DNA of 64,000 bases from Chloroflexota bacterium (GTDB taxonomy: Bacteria; Chloroflexota; Anaerolineae; Anaerolineales; Villigracilaceae): NCBI GenBank assembly GCA_021787595.1, contig JAJYLQ010000011.1, positions 1-64,000 of the forward strand, read 5' to 3'. Numbering within the stretch: position 1 is the stretch's first letter; the number at the start of each line of letters is the position of its first letter. The translations under genes were made by a program, and so were the position numbers. The notes below the pieces were generated by a model. The model saw only the letters and a list, made by a program, of their open reading frames with translations, was not told the origin of the DNA and made no database searches. Below are positions 53,865 through 62,093 of the stretch, piece by piece.

Positions 53865-53894
53865 ATTATATTAGGTGGGGTCAGGGGCTGTCAA
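53865..53894 (-). promoter_or_regulatory. Consensus promoter of the LivH-LivM fusion gene
   Basis: On the minus strand TTGACA (53894-53889) and TATAAT (53870-53865) are 18 nt apart, both at full consensus. The predicted leader is about 130 nt. Confidence 0.75.
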
Positions 53895-53919
53895 GATGCT
53901 TTGTGAAAATAGAAGCCAA

Positions 53920-54540
53920 TCATGATCCGGCTGTCATTTTGTGACGCGCGTGACGGCGGCGCATCTTGGCGCGGTTGCCGCATTTGTCCATGGAACACCA
54001 GCGGCGCAGATGATTGCGGCTCCGGTCCACGAACAGCCAGTCACATCCGCCGCATTGTTTGACGCTTTGCGCCTCTTCCGATGTGAGTAATTCGACTGCC
54101 GAGTCTACGATTGGCCACAACATGCGATCCAAAGCAAACCCGCCCTCCCAGCCTCGACGGAAGCCGTCGGCGGATTCGAGCAGGCGTGAATGAGCCATCG
54201 CATCCAGCCAGGCAGAATGGAGGGCGGACAGGTCGCCCGCTTTGGGCGGGTGCACCCGCGCGATCCCGGCAAAGATGCGATAGATCGTTTCGCGAATGAA
54301 AATCGCCCGGCGAAAGATCACCTCGGCATCTGCTGGACAACGCATCGACTCGCGAAGCAATCCGCGCGCATCTTTATCCGGCAGGATACCTGCGTGACGG
54401 CTCCAAAGAACCAGATCGCGGTAATCGAACAGGTATTCGTGGAGAGGCGCGCCCTCATGCCCGTAGAGCGTATCGGCAAAATTCAGGCATGCTTCGCCTC
54501 CAATCAAATGATGGATTTCCGCGTCTCTGATTTCTTTCAT
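53920..54540 (-). CDS. CGNR zinc-finger / ABATE-domain protein
   Basis: The 206-residue product has an N-terminal ABATE-type region (HHLIGGEACLNFADTLYG, then YRDLVLWSRHAGIL). The C-terminal CGNR zinc finger has cysteines in QCGGCDWLFVDRSRN and RWCSMDKCGNRAKMRRH. The family is thought to be stress-related transcription regulators. It is divergent from dnaE and lies upstream of the LivH-LivM gene in the same direction, with that gene having its own promoter. No enzyme motif is present. Confidence 0.9.
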   Translation of the reverse strand: MKEIRDAEIHHLIGGEACLNFADTLYGHEGAPLHEYLFDYRDLVLWSRHAGILPDKDARGLLRESMRCPADAEVIFRRAIFIRETIYRIFAGIARVHPPKAGDLSALHSAWLDAMAHSRLLESADGFRRGWEGGFALDRMLWPIVDSAVELLTSEEAQSVKQCGGCDWLFVDRSRNHLRRWCSMDKCGNRAKMRRRHARHKMTAGS

Positions 54541-54609
54541 GGCCGAGGTCGAGAATCATTATAACTGTGATTTTTTAAGCCGGGCGAATGTTATATCTTT
54601 GAACATGCG

Positions 54610-54618
54610 TGCTATAAT
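54610..54618 (+). promoter_or_regulatory. Extended -10 box for dnaE
   Basis: TGCTATAAT (54610-54618) is a full TGn plus TATAAT match without a good -35. It lies about 84 nt before the dnaE ATG. Confidence 0.5.
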
Positions 54619-54637
54619 CGCGTTTAGTTTGGTCGTT

Positions 54638-54700
54638 GCATAGTTCGATAGTCGTGTAGTTGAACTACCCAACTATCGAACTACTGAACTATCTAACTAA
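54638..54700. repeat. AACTATCGAACTA-type degenerate repeat as dnaE leader
   Basis: About six irregular copies of a 9-11 base unit (GAACTACTGAACTATCTAAC and variants, partly inverted as GTTCGATAGTCG) fill the last 60 bases before the dnaE ATG. No ribosome site is visible in it. The style matches the repeats around the S23 gene. Confidence 0.75.
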
Positions 54701-54701
54701 A

Positions 54702-57700
54702 ATGTCCTTCGCCCACCTTCACGTTCACACTGAATATTCCCTGCTCGACGGCTTCTCGAACATCAAGAAGCTGGTCAAACGCGTCAAGGAAATGGATATG
54801 CCGGCGGTTGCCATCACCGACCACGGCACGATGTTCGGCGTGATTGATTTTTACAAAGCGGCCAAAGCGGAAAATATCAAGCCGATCATCGGACTCGAAG
54901 CGTACATGGCCGCGCGCGGGATGCAGGACCGCGACTCCAAACTGGACCGTTCATCCTATCATCTGCTTCTTTTGGCAGAAAACGAAACAGGCTACAAGAA
55001 TCTTTTGAAGATTGCCTCTGCCGCGCAGCTCGAGGGTTTCTATTATTATCCGCGCATTGACCATGACTTTTTGGCGGCTCACTCCGAAGGGCTGATCTGC
55101 ACTTCGGGCTGCATGTCTGCCGAAATTCCGAGCGCGCTGCTCGAAGAGAATCCGCAGGAAGCCGTGCGGCGCATGAACTGGTATTACGATGTCTTTGGCC
55201 CCGATCGGTTCTTCGTCGAATTGCAGCAGCATAACATCAAGGAAATCACCGATCTCAATCGCAGACTGGTCGAGATGGGTGCGCGCTATTCCGCTAAATT
55301 CATCGCGACGAACGACGTGCATTACATCAATCCCGAAGACGCGCGCTTGCAGGACATTCTGCTTTCGATTCAGACGCAATCGTTGTTGTCCGATCCCAAG
55401 CGCATGCGGATGACGGATGACTCGTATTATCTCCGCACGCCGCAGGAGATGAGTCAATTGTTCGCGGAAGTGCCGGAGGCTTTGAGCAACACCTTGCTCA
55501 TCGCCGAGCGCTGCAACGTTGACCTTTCCTTCAAGGGTTATCATCTGCCCGATTTTCCCGTGCCTCAGGGATATACACCTGAAATGTATCTCCGCCACCT
55601 GTGCGAAGAAGGAGCGCAGAATCGTTACGGGGCTCGCGCTGAGCTGAGTCGAAGCGTCCGCGAAAGACTCGAATACGAGCTGGGCGTCATTCATAAGATG
55701 GGCTTCGACGCGTACTTCCTGATCGTGTGGGATTTGTGTCGCTATGCGCGTGAAAATGGAATCTGGTACAACGCACGCGGGTCCGCCGCCGGCTCCATTG
55801 TCGCGTACACGTTGAACATCACGCTCGTGGACCCGATCCAGCACGATTTGATCTTCGAGCGCTTCCTGAATCCGGGCCGCATCTCGATGCCCGATATTGA
55901 CCTCGATTTCCGCGACGACCGCCGCAGCGAAATGCTGGCGTATTGCGCGTCCAAATACGGCGATGACAAGGTCGCGCAGATCATCACATTCGGCACGATG
56001 GGCACAAAGGCCGCGCTGCGCGATGTGGGCCGCGTGATGGACATTCCGTTGAACGAAGTGGATCGAGTCGCGAAGCTCGTGCCGTTCGTCTCAGGCCGCA
56101 CAACGACAATGCAGGACGCGCTCGAAATTCCAGAGTTCAAGGAAATCTACGACTCGCAGGAACATTTGCATGATTTGATTGATGTTGCCGCCAGGATGGA
56201 AGGCACCGTGCGCAACGCGGGCACACATGCCGCGGGCGTGGTCATTTCCGATAAACCGATCATCGAATATCTGCCGCTGCACCGCCCGACATCCGGCTCG
56301 GAAGAAACGCCCATCAAAACGGTGACGCAGTTCGAAATGGGCATCCTCGATTCGCTCGGCATGTTGAAGGTGGACTTCCTCGGGCTCATCACGTTGAGTG
56401 TGATGGCCAAAGCCTGTGACCTGATCGAGAAGCGCCATGGCGTTCATCTCGATTTGAGCAACATTCCACTCGACGACCCGAAATCGTTTGAGCTCTTGGG
56501 TTCTGGTCAAACCGCGGGTGTCTTTCAGGTGGAAGGTTGTTTAAGCGGCGACACTTACATTGGACATCGCACCATAAAAGAACTGTATCTCGATTTCAAA
56601 GCGCGGGAGAACGTGGGTTCTCTTCAGGGTAGGGGACTCCTACGGACGGAATCATGTTACTTAGACGATGGTCATTTCAATCCGAATGTGATTATAAGGG
56701 TGGTGTATAGTGGAGTAAAACCTGTTTATCGTTTGAGCGCGGAAAACCATTGTTGGATCAAAGCCACTGCCGACCATCATTTCCTTACCCAACGTGGTTG
56801 GGTTACGTTGGGTGAATTGGATCCCCAGACCGACCAATTACTATTCAAACAGAACATCAGCCGATCGGGGCGTTTGTGCATTGATTGCGGTGAGCCAATG
56901 AAAAGTGATGGTAGGAGGTCTCAACGATGCAAACACTGTTCCGCCCGTTTATCAGCCAACCCCAGCCATCTCGAAGTGAGGAAACGTATTTCTCAAGGCA
57001 AATTGGGAAACGTCCCATGGAACAAGGGATTAACCGTAAAAACAGCAGCCGATACCCTATGGATCAAAAATCTGAGCATTTACAATGAGAAGCAAAAAGG
57101 GGTGTCCCTAGAAGCCCGTCATGGTGCTGAAAAAGCTGCAGAAATTAGAGCAAAACTTTCTGCGAAGCTTTCGGGTACTGGGAATCCAATGTATGGACGC
57201 CCACCGAAAACAACCAAGACCTATGCTAAAGATGGCTATCGCGAGGACTTGGGCCATTACGTCCGTTCCTCTTGGGAGGCGGACATGGCTCGAGTGTTTC
57301 GCCATTTGGGATGGGAATATCAATATGAACCGCGCACTTTTGGGTTGGTGCGAACTGACGGCTCAGAGTTGACCTATACACCTGATTTCTTTATACCAGA
57401 ACAGGATGCTTGGTATGAAATAAAAGGCTGGATGGATAACGCTAGCGCTGAAAAGATTGCCCTCTTCCGGCAACAATATCCCGAATGCAAACTGATCGTA
57501 ATCGACAAGACACTTTTTGCTGAATTCCAACTTAAGTACGCCAACGTTGTTGATTGGGAATGCCCGGAATTTCCATCGAATAGTGAGTGGGTAAGGATAA
57601 GAGATATCGAACTCGTGGGGAAAGAAGATACTTACGATTTGCAAATGCTTGCACCTGGCAACAACTTTGTCGCTAACGGTTTTGTAGTCCATAACAGCGG

Positions 57701-60700
57701 CATGACGCGCTACATCGTCCAAATGAAGCCGACCAAACTGGATCACGTCATCGCCATGGTCGCGGCGTATCGTCCCGGCCCGATGCAGTTCATCCCCGAT
57801 TACATTGCGCGCATGCACGGCGAAGCGGAAGTCGAATATCGTCATCCGGCGATGAAACCCATTTTTGAATCCACGTACGGCATTCCGCTCTACCAGGAAC
57901 AGTTGATGCGCGCCGCGGTGGAGCTGGCGGGATACACGCCATCTGAATCGGATGAGTTACGCAAAGCCATCTCGAAGAAAAAGAAGGAAGACATCGAGAA
58001 GCACCGCAAGAAATTTGTAAAGGGAGCAGTTGCTAAAGGGATGGATCAATCCATCGCCGAAGCAATTTACAGCGATTGGGAAGAGTTTGCGCGTTATGGA
58101 TTCAACAAGTGCTTGCCGGGCAATACAGAAATAGTAGATGCTGCAACAGGCAAGATAGTGAAGATCGAAGATCTATATTGCGGTAAAGCAAATGTAAACA
58201 AGATCATTACTTGCAAAAGTGATTCCCTGCGATTGCAAGTGGGCAATGTTTCAAAGGTGATGGACAATGGTATCAAGCCAGTATATCGCTTGACTACCGC
58301 GCTTGGCAGGCAAATCGAAGCAACAAGCAATCATCCATTCTATACTTTTTACGGCTGGCACAACCTTGAAGAATTGAAAGCGGGAGATTTAATCGCAGTT
58401 CCGCGTTGCCTGCCCATAGAAGGCAAAAAGGAATGGCAGGAACATGAAGTTATCGTCTTGGGACATTTGCTGGCAGAAGGAAATTTATGTCATCTTTCTT
58501 CAGTCTACTTTTACAGCCAGGACGATAAACAAGTTAAAGATTTCGTGCGCGCTGTAGAAACCTTTGATAATGTGAATTGTTCGGTCGCCATGCATAAATC
58601 CACCTGGTCTGTTTATGCTGGCCGCATTGACCGGAAGATTGAACCAGCGATCGTTCCATGGGCAAAGCGGCTTGGCATTTGGGGCAAAAACGCCCGCGAG
58701 AAGACAATTCCTGACGAAGTCTTTACATTGACCAATCGGCAGATTGGTTTGCTCATCAGCCGTATGTGGCAGGGCGATGGACATATTGATAAGACTAGCC
58801 GTGCTCTCTTCTATGCAACCGCATCAGAGAAGATGGCTCGACAATTGCAGCATTTGCTACTGCGATTTGGAATCATCAGCCGCTTGCGTAGTGTGACTTT
58901 CCCATATAAAGAGGGTCGCGTTGGTTATCAGTTATTTGTTACTGGTACCGAAAATCTTCGAGCCTTCCAGACTCATATCGGTTGTTATTTCCTCGATGGA
59001 TATCGAAAACAGGATTTGGAAAATATTTTAAGCGTCCAACCGGATGGGGCTGTCGGCACAAAAGATATCGTCCCGATGCCTGTCAAGGAATTGGTACGCG
59101 AAGCAAAAGAGCTGACTGGCATTACATGGATTGAAATGAATGAAGCAGCAGGCATTGCTCAACGCGAATTTTATCCAGTACATACAGCCACCCAGCGCGG
59201 ATTCACTCGACAGACCATCGGGAGGCTGGCTGCTTACCTCGATGATCCGCGGTTACAACGCTATGCTGAGAACGATATTTACTGGGATGAGGTCATCAGC
59301 ATCGAGTATGTTGGTGAGAAGCAAACTTATGATTTGGAAATTCCCGAAACCCACAACTTTCTCGCCAATGACATCCTTGTCCACAACAGCCATGCGGCAG
59401 ACTACGGTGTGATCGCGGTCGAGACTGCCTATCTCAAAGCGCATTACACCGCCGAATACATGACGGCATTGCTTTCCGCCTCGGCGGGGCAAACAGAAAA
59501 AGTCGCGTTGTATGTTGCGGACGCACGCAGCATGGGTGTGCCGGTCTTGCCTCCCAATATCAACGCATCGGATTGGGATTTTGGAATCGAAGACCTTCCT
59601 GCTTCAGGCGGCATCTCGGAGATGCCGCGTAGCGGTACCGCCGCCGAGGACGGCGGCTCAAGCACGATACCCAACATTCGTTTCGGTTTGGGCGCGGTAA
59701 AAAATGTCGGTCAGGGCGCGGTCGAATTGATCGTCGAAGAACGCAGGAAGGACGGCAGGTTCACTGACCTTAATGATTTTGCGCGCCGTGTGGATCTGCG
59801 TTCGGTGGGTAAGCGCGGACTCGAATGTTTGATCAAAGTCGGCGCAATGGACGTCTTCGGCAACCGCGCCGCGCTGCTGGCTTCGCTGGATCGCATCACC
59901 GCCATCAGCAGCAATCATTTCCGCGCGGCCGAAGCGGGGCAACTCAGTTTGTTCGGCGCGGCCACCGGCGTGACCGAAACCCTCACATTGCCGGACGTCA
60001 ACAATGTTGATAAACGCGAGATGCTCAACTGGGAACGCGAACTCATCGGGCTTTACATTTCCGACCATCCGCTCACGCCATACCAACAAACGCTGTCACA
60101 GATCGTCACGCATTTCTCCGGCCAGTTGAGCGAAGTGCAGAATCAGGAAAAGATTCGTGTGGCAGGCCTCGTCACCGCCGTCCGCCCGTATATGACCAAG
60201 ACCAACAAGCCGATGGGCTTTGTCACCATCGAAGACATCCAAGGCAACATCGAACTCGTGCTCTTCCCGCGCACCTGGGAAAAATGTCAGGGCATGCTGG
60301 CCGTTGGGCAGATCATCATCGTCGAAGGCAAAGCGGATACCGGAAGCACGCCGCCGAAAGTTTTGGTGGACGCGATCAGGACTGAGATGAAGATGATTGA
60401 GTCAGTGGATCATGCTTCGACCCTTCGACAAGCTCAGGGCGACGCTGCGGTCAAACCGACTGTAAAGCCGCCTCCATCGAAGCCGATCACGGCTCCCGTT
60501 TCAAAACCTGTGATGCGTCCCGCGCTGCAGCCCGTCAAACCCACGCTGACGCCTGCGCGACAAGCGACGGAAAAGCCAGCGGCTTATGCTGTTAAACCCT
60601 CACCCCTGCCCCCCTCTCCCACGGGGAGAGGGGATGGAGGTGAGGGAGAAATCCCTCCTCCGCCCGATAACTTTCCTCCCGATTGGGACGCTGAATGGCA

Positions 60701-61202
60701 GCCGTCGTTTGATAACGCGGAGATCGCCGCGCGTTCTGAGCCAAAAGTTGATGACAAGCCACTTGAGCCGCGCGAAGATTTAACGGAATCCGCTGAAGCC
60801 GAATCAGAAGCCGAAGAACGCGAGCCAGTTGACGCCCCGCGCGAAGAGGCGGCACTTCAGCCCATTGAAGAGACCGCGGCCGAGCCGCAGATTCCGCCGT
60901 CGCTTTATGTCCCGCTTGTCAAGGAAGAAAAAGATCAGGATCATCCGCCGAAACAGATCACGGTACTGCTGCGTTCGACCGGCGACAAGGACCGCGACAA
61001 GCGCCGCATCAAGACCATCTACGGCACGCTGATTTCGTATCACGGCCGCGACAAGTTTTCGTTCCACATCTTCGAGAACGGCAAGGGACATTTGATTGAT
61101 TTCCCCAGCGACACGACGCGCATCTGCCCCGAAATGCTGGCGCGCCTGGGCAAGTTGATCGGCGAGGAAAGTTGGCGCGTGGAGGAGATCACGTTTCAGT
61201 AG
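54702..61202 (+). CDS. dnaE: DNA polymerase III alpha subunit with two inteins
   Basis: The precursor of 2166 residues starts at the ATG at 54702 (MSFAHLHVHTEYSLLDG). It has the PHP domain at 1-280, then the polymerase core with PDIDLDFRDDRR (catalytic Asp pair) and GSAAGSIVAYTL. Two inteins follow at residues 613-998 and 1137-1562, splitting the conserved FQVEG/SGMTRYI and GFNK/SHAADYG blocks. Downstream are the fingers, a helix-hairpin-helix, an OB fold (KIRVAGLVTAVRPYMTK) and a low-complexity linker. That linker contains two repeat-coded inserts (STLRQAQGDA and [14 protein letters not shown]). A conserved C-terminal domain ends WRVEEITFQ. The spliced protein would be 1354 residues. Further in-frame palindromes code GGISEMPRSGTAAEDGG (59597-59655). 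Confidence 0.95.
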   Translation: MSFAHLHVHTEYSLLDGFSNIKKLVKRVKEMDMPAVAITDHGTMFGVIDFYKAAKAENIKPIIGLEAYMAARGMQDRDSKLDRSSYHLLLLAENETGYKNLLKIASAAQLEGFYYYPRIDHDFLAAHSEGLICTSGCMSAEIPSALLEENPQEAVRRMNWYYDVFGPDRFFVELQQHNIKEITDLNRRLVEMGARYSAKFIATNDVHYINPEDARLQDILLSIQTQSLLSDPKRMRMTDDSYYLRTPQEMSQLFAEVPEALSNTLLIAERCNVDLSFKGYHLPDFPVPQGYTPEMYLRHLCEEGAQNRYGARAELSRSVRERLEYELGVIHKMGFDAYFLIVWDLCRYARENGIWYNARGSAAGSIVAYTLNITLVDPIQHDLIFERFLNPGRISMPDIDLDFRDDRRSEMLAYCASKYGDDKVAQIITFGTMGTKAALRDVGRVMDIPLNEVDRVAKLVPFVSGRTTTMQDALEIPEFKEIYDSQEHLHDLIDVAARMEGTVRNAGTHAAGVVISDKPIIEYLPLHRPTSGSEETPIKTVTQFEMGILDSLGMLKVDFLGLITLSVMAKACDLIEKRHGVHLDLSNIPLDDPKSFELLGSGQTAGVFQVEGCLSGDTYIGHRTIKELYLDFKARENVGSLQGRGLLRTESCYLDDGHFNPNVIIRVVYSGVKPVYRLSAENHCWIKATADHHFLTQRGWVTLGELDPQTDQLLFKQNISRSGRLCIDCGEPMKSDGRRSQRCKHCSARLSANPSHLEVRKRISQGKLGNVPWNKGLTVKTAADTLWIKNLSIYNEKQKGVSLEARHGAEKAAEIRAKLSAKLSGTGNPMYGRPPKTTKTYAKDGYREDLGHYVRSSWEADMARVFRHLGWEYQYEPRTFGLVRTDGSELTYTPDFFIPEQDAWYEIKGWMDNASAEKIALFRQQYPECKLIVIDKTLFAEFQLKYANVVDWECPEFPSNSEWVRIRDIELVGKEDTYDLQMLAPGNNFVANGFVVHNSGMTRYIVQMKPTKLDHVIAMVAAYRPGPMQFIPDYIARMHGEAEVEYRHPAMKPIFESTYGIPLYQEQLMRAAVELAGYTPSESDELRKAISKKKKEDIEKHRKKFVKGAVAKGMDQSIAEAIYSDWEEFARYGFNKCLPGNTEIVDAATGKIVKIEDLYCGKANVNKIITCKSDSLRLQVGNVSKVMDNGIKPVYRLTTALGRQIEATSNHPFYTFYGWHNLEELKAGDLIAVPRCLPIEGKKEWQEHEVIVLGHLLAEGNLCHLSSVYFYSQDDKQVKDFVRAVETFDNVNCSVAMHKSTWSVYAGRIDRKIEPAIVPWAKRLGIWGKNAREKTIPDEVFTLTNRQIGLLISRMWQGDGHIDKTSRALFYATASEKMARQLQHLLLRFGIISRLRSVTFPYKEGRVGYQLFVTGTENLRAFQTHIGCYFLDGYRKQDLENILSVQPDGAVGTKDIVPMPVKELVREAKELTGITWIEMNEAAGIAQREFYPVHTATQRGFTRQTIGRLAAYLDDPRLQRYAENDIYWDEVISIEYVGEKQTYDLEIPETHNFLANDILVHNSHAADYGVIAVETAYLKAHYTAEYMTALLSASAGQTEKVALYVADARSMGVPVLPPNINASDWDFGIEDLPASGGISEMPRSGTAAEDGGSSTIPNIRFGLGAVKNVGQGAVELIVEERRKDGRFTDLNDFARRVDLRSVGKRGLECLIKVGAMDVFGNRAALLASLDRITAISSNHFRAAEAGQLSLFGAATGVTETLTLPDVNNVDKREMLNWERELIGLYISDHPLTPYQQTLSQIVTHFSGQLSEVQNQEKIRVAGLVTAVRPYMTKTNKPMGFVTIEDIQGNIELVLFPRTWEKCQGMLAVGQIIIVEGKADTGSTPPKVLVDAIRTEMKMIESVDHASTLRQAQGDAAVKPTVKPPPSKPITAPVSKPVMRPALQPVKPTLTPARQATEKPAAYAVKPSPLPPSPTGRGDGGEGEIPPPPDNFPPDWDAEWQPSFDNAEIAARSEPKVDDKPLEPREDLTESAEAESEAEEREPVDAPREEAALQPIEETAAEPQIPPSLYVPLVKEEKDQDHPPKQITVLLRSTGDKDRDKRRIKTIYGTLISYHGRDKFSFHIFENGKGHLIDFPSDTTRICPEMLARLGKLIGEESWRVEEITFQ
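56538..57695 (+). mobile_element. DnaE intein 1 with zinc-finger, NUMOD3 and PD-(D/E)XK nuclease parts
   Basis: The 386-residue intein starts with Cys (CLSGDTYIGHRT) and ends VVHN before Ser. Block B is KATADHHFLTQRG, and blocks F/G are EDTYDLQMLAPGNNFVANGF and VVHN. In the middle there is no LAGLIDADG. Instead a CIDCGEP...CKHCS zinc knuckle is followed by NUMOD3-like GNVPWNKGL and GNPMYGRP. A nuclease-like end has SWEADMARVF, YTPDFF (D283) and WYEIKGW (E294-x-K296). The DNA is A/T-richer than the exteins. Splicing residues look intact. Confidence 0.93.
58110..59387 (+). mobile_element. DnaE intein 2 with LAGLIDADG endonuclease
   Basis: The 426-residue intein starts CLPGNTEIVDAATG and ends ILVHN before Ser-His. 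Block B is ATSNHPFYTFYGW. The homing endonuclease has the two LAGLIDADG helices VLGHLLAEGNL and LLISRMWQGDGHI. Block F is KQTYDLEIPETHNFLAND. Acidic residues at the helix ends (AEG, GDG) are present, so cleavage may still be possible. It interrupts the FNK/SHAADY motif, the best-conserved part of DnaE. Confidence 0.95.
59597..59655. repeat. Palindromic segments inside dnaE after intein 2
   Basis: GCGGCATCTCGGAGATGCCGC-type sequence, followed by a CCGCCG..CGGCGG stem, is translated as GGISEMPRSGTAAEDGG between conserved DnaE blocks. Confidence 0.75.
60416..60446. repeat. CTTCGACAAGCTCAGGGCGAC repeat inside dnaE
   Basis: The 30-base unit codes STLRQAQGDA. An almost identical unit lies in pheT at 33177-33207 and codes the same peptide, in the same frame. 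Confidence 0.85.
60598..60645. repeat. CTCTCCC/GGGAGAGG palindrome inside dnaE
   Basis: CCCTCACCCCTGCC, CCCTCTCCCACGGGGAGAGG and GGAGGTGAGGG are translated as [17 protein letters not shown] in the linker before the C-terminal domain. Confidence 0.85.
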
Positions 61203-61233
61203 CTCATAAAGAAACCAAAACGGAGAACGTTTT

Positions 61234-62091
61234 ATGGTAAAGGTTTTTGAAAAGGAAGGCCACAGGATAATTTGGGGCGATGCGCTTGATGCGTTGTCCA
61301 AAGATATTCCCGATGGCTCCATTGACCTTATCTTTGTTGACCCGCCTTACAACATTGGCAAGGATTTTAATGGCAGGAAGGATAAATGGAATTCAGACAA
61401 CGAATATTTGGCGTGGTGCTATCAATGGCTTGATTTGTGCGTCCAAAAGCTCAAACCAAGTGGCAGCATGTATATCATGGCCGCCACCCAAAACATGCCG
61501 CACATTGATATTTATTTGCGAAGCAAATTGGAGGTATTATCCAGAATTGTATGGTATTACGATAGTTCTGGAGTTCAAGCAAAGCAGTACTACGGTTCAC
61601 TGTACGAACCGATTTTGTTTTGTGTAAAAGACAAGAGTCAATATACATTCAACGCAGATGACATTTTGGTTGATGCTAAAACCGGAGCGCAACGAAAGCT
61701 GATAGATTATCGTAAGGCTGTACCGACCATGTACAACGCCAAGAAGGTGCCTGGAAACGTTTGGGAGATACCAAGAGTTCGTTACAGGATGAAAGAATAC
61801 GAAGACCATCCAACCCAAAAACCTACAGCGCTTTTGGAACGCATTATCGCGGCAAGTTCGAATCCCAACGATTTAATCCTCGATCCCTTCTCTGGAACAT
61901 TTACTACTTCTTTTGCCGCAAAACAACTGGGACGGCGCTCGATCGGTATTGAAATCGAAGAGAAATATGTGAAAATCGGGCTTCGACGATTGCAAATTCT
62001 CTCAGAATATAAGGGTGAAGAACTTAAGCGAGAACCTAAAAGTTACGAGCGAGCTATGCCTCAGCAAAAAGCATTGTTTGAACGGAAATAA
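61234..62091 (+). CDS. DNA adenine N6-methyltransferase, YhdJ-like
   Basis: The 285-residue beta-class methyltransferase has DPPYN at residues 36-40 (catalytic) and the SAM-binding DPFSGTFTT at 217-225. Long stretches resemble E. coli YhdJ: GSMYIMAATQNMPHID, RIVWYYDSSGVQAK, TFNADDILVDAKTGAQR and NVWEIPRVRY. YhdJ modifies ATGCAT, so the same target is a reasonable guess. GGAG lies 8 nt before the ATG. It is followed within 3 nt by a nuclease-like gene, suggesting a type II restriction-modification pair. Base composition is A/T-rich compared with dnaE exteins. Confidence 0.9.
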   Translation: MVKVFEKEGHRIIWGDALDALSKDIPDGSIDLIFVDPPYNIGKDFNGRKDKWNSDNEYLAWCYQWLDLCVQKLKPSGSMYIMAATQNMPHIDIYLRSKLEVLSRIVWYYDSSGVQAKQYYGSLYEPILFCVKDKSQYTFNADDILVDAKTGAQRKLIDYRKAVPTMYNAKKVPGNVWEIPRVRYRMKEYEDHPTQKPTALLERIIAASSNPNDLILDPFSGTFTTSFAAKQLGRRSIGIEIEEKYVKIGLRRLQILSEYKGEELKREPKSYERAMPQQKALFERK

Positions 62092-62093
62092 AC

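Noticed and set aside
53622-53906. 94-codon plus-strand frame over the permease start
   Set aside because: It covers the permease promoter and signal peptide on the other strand and shows no family features.
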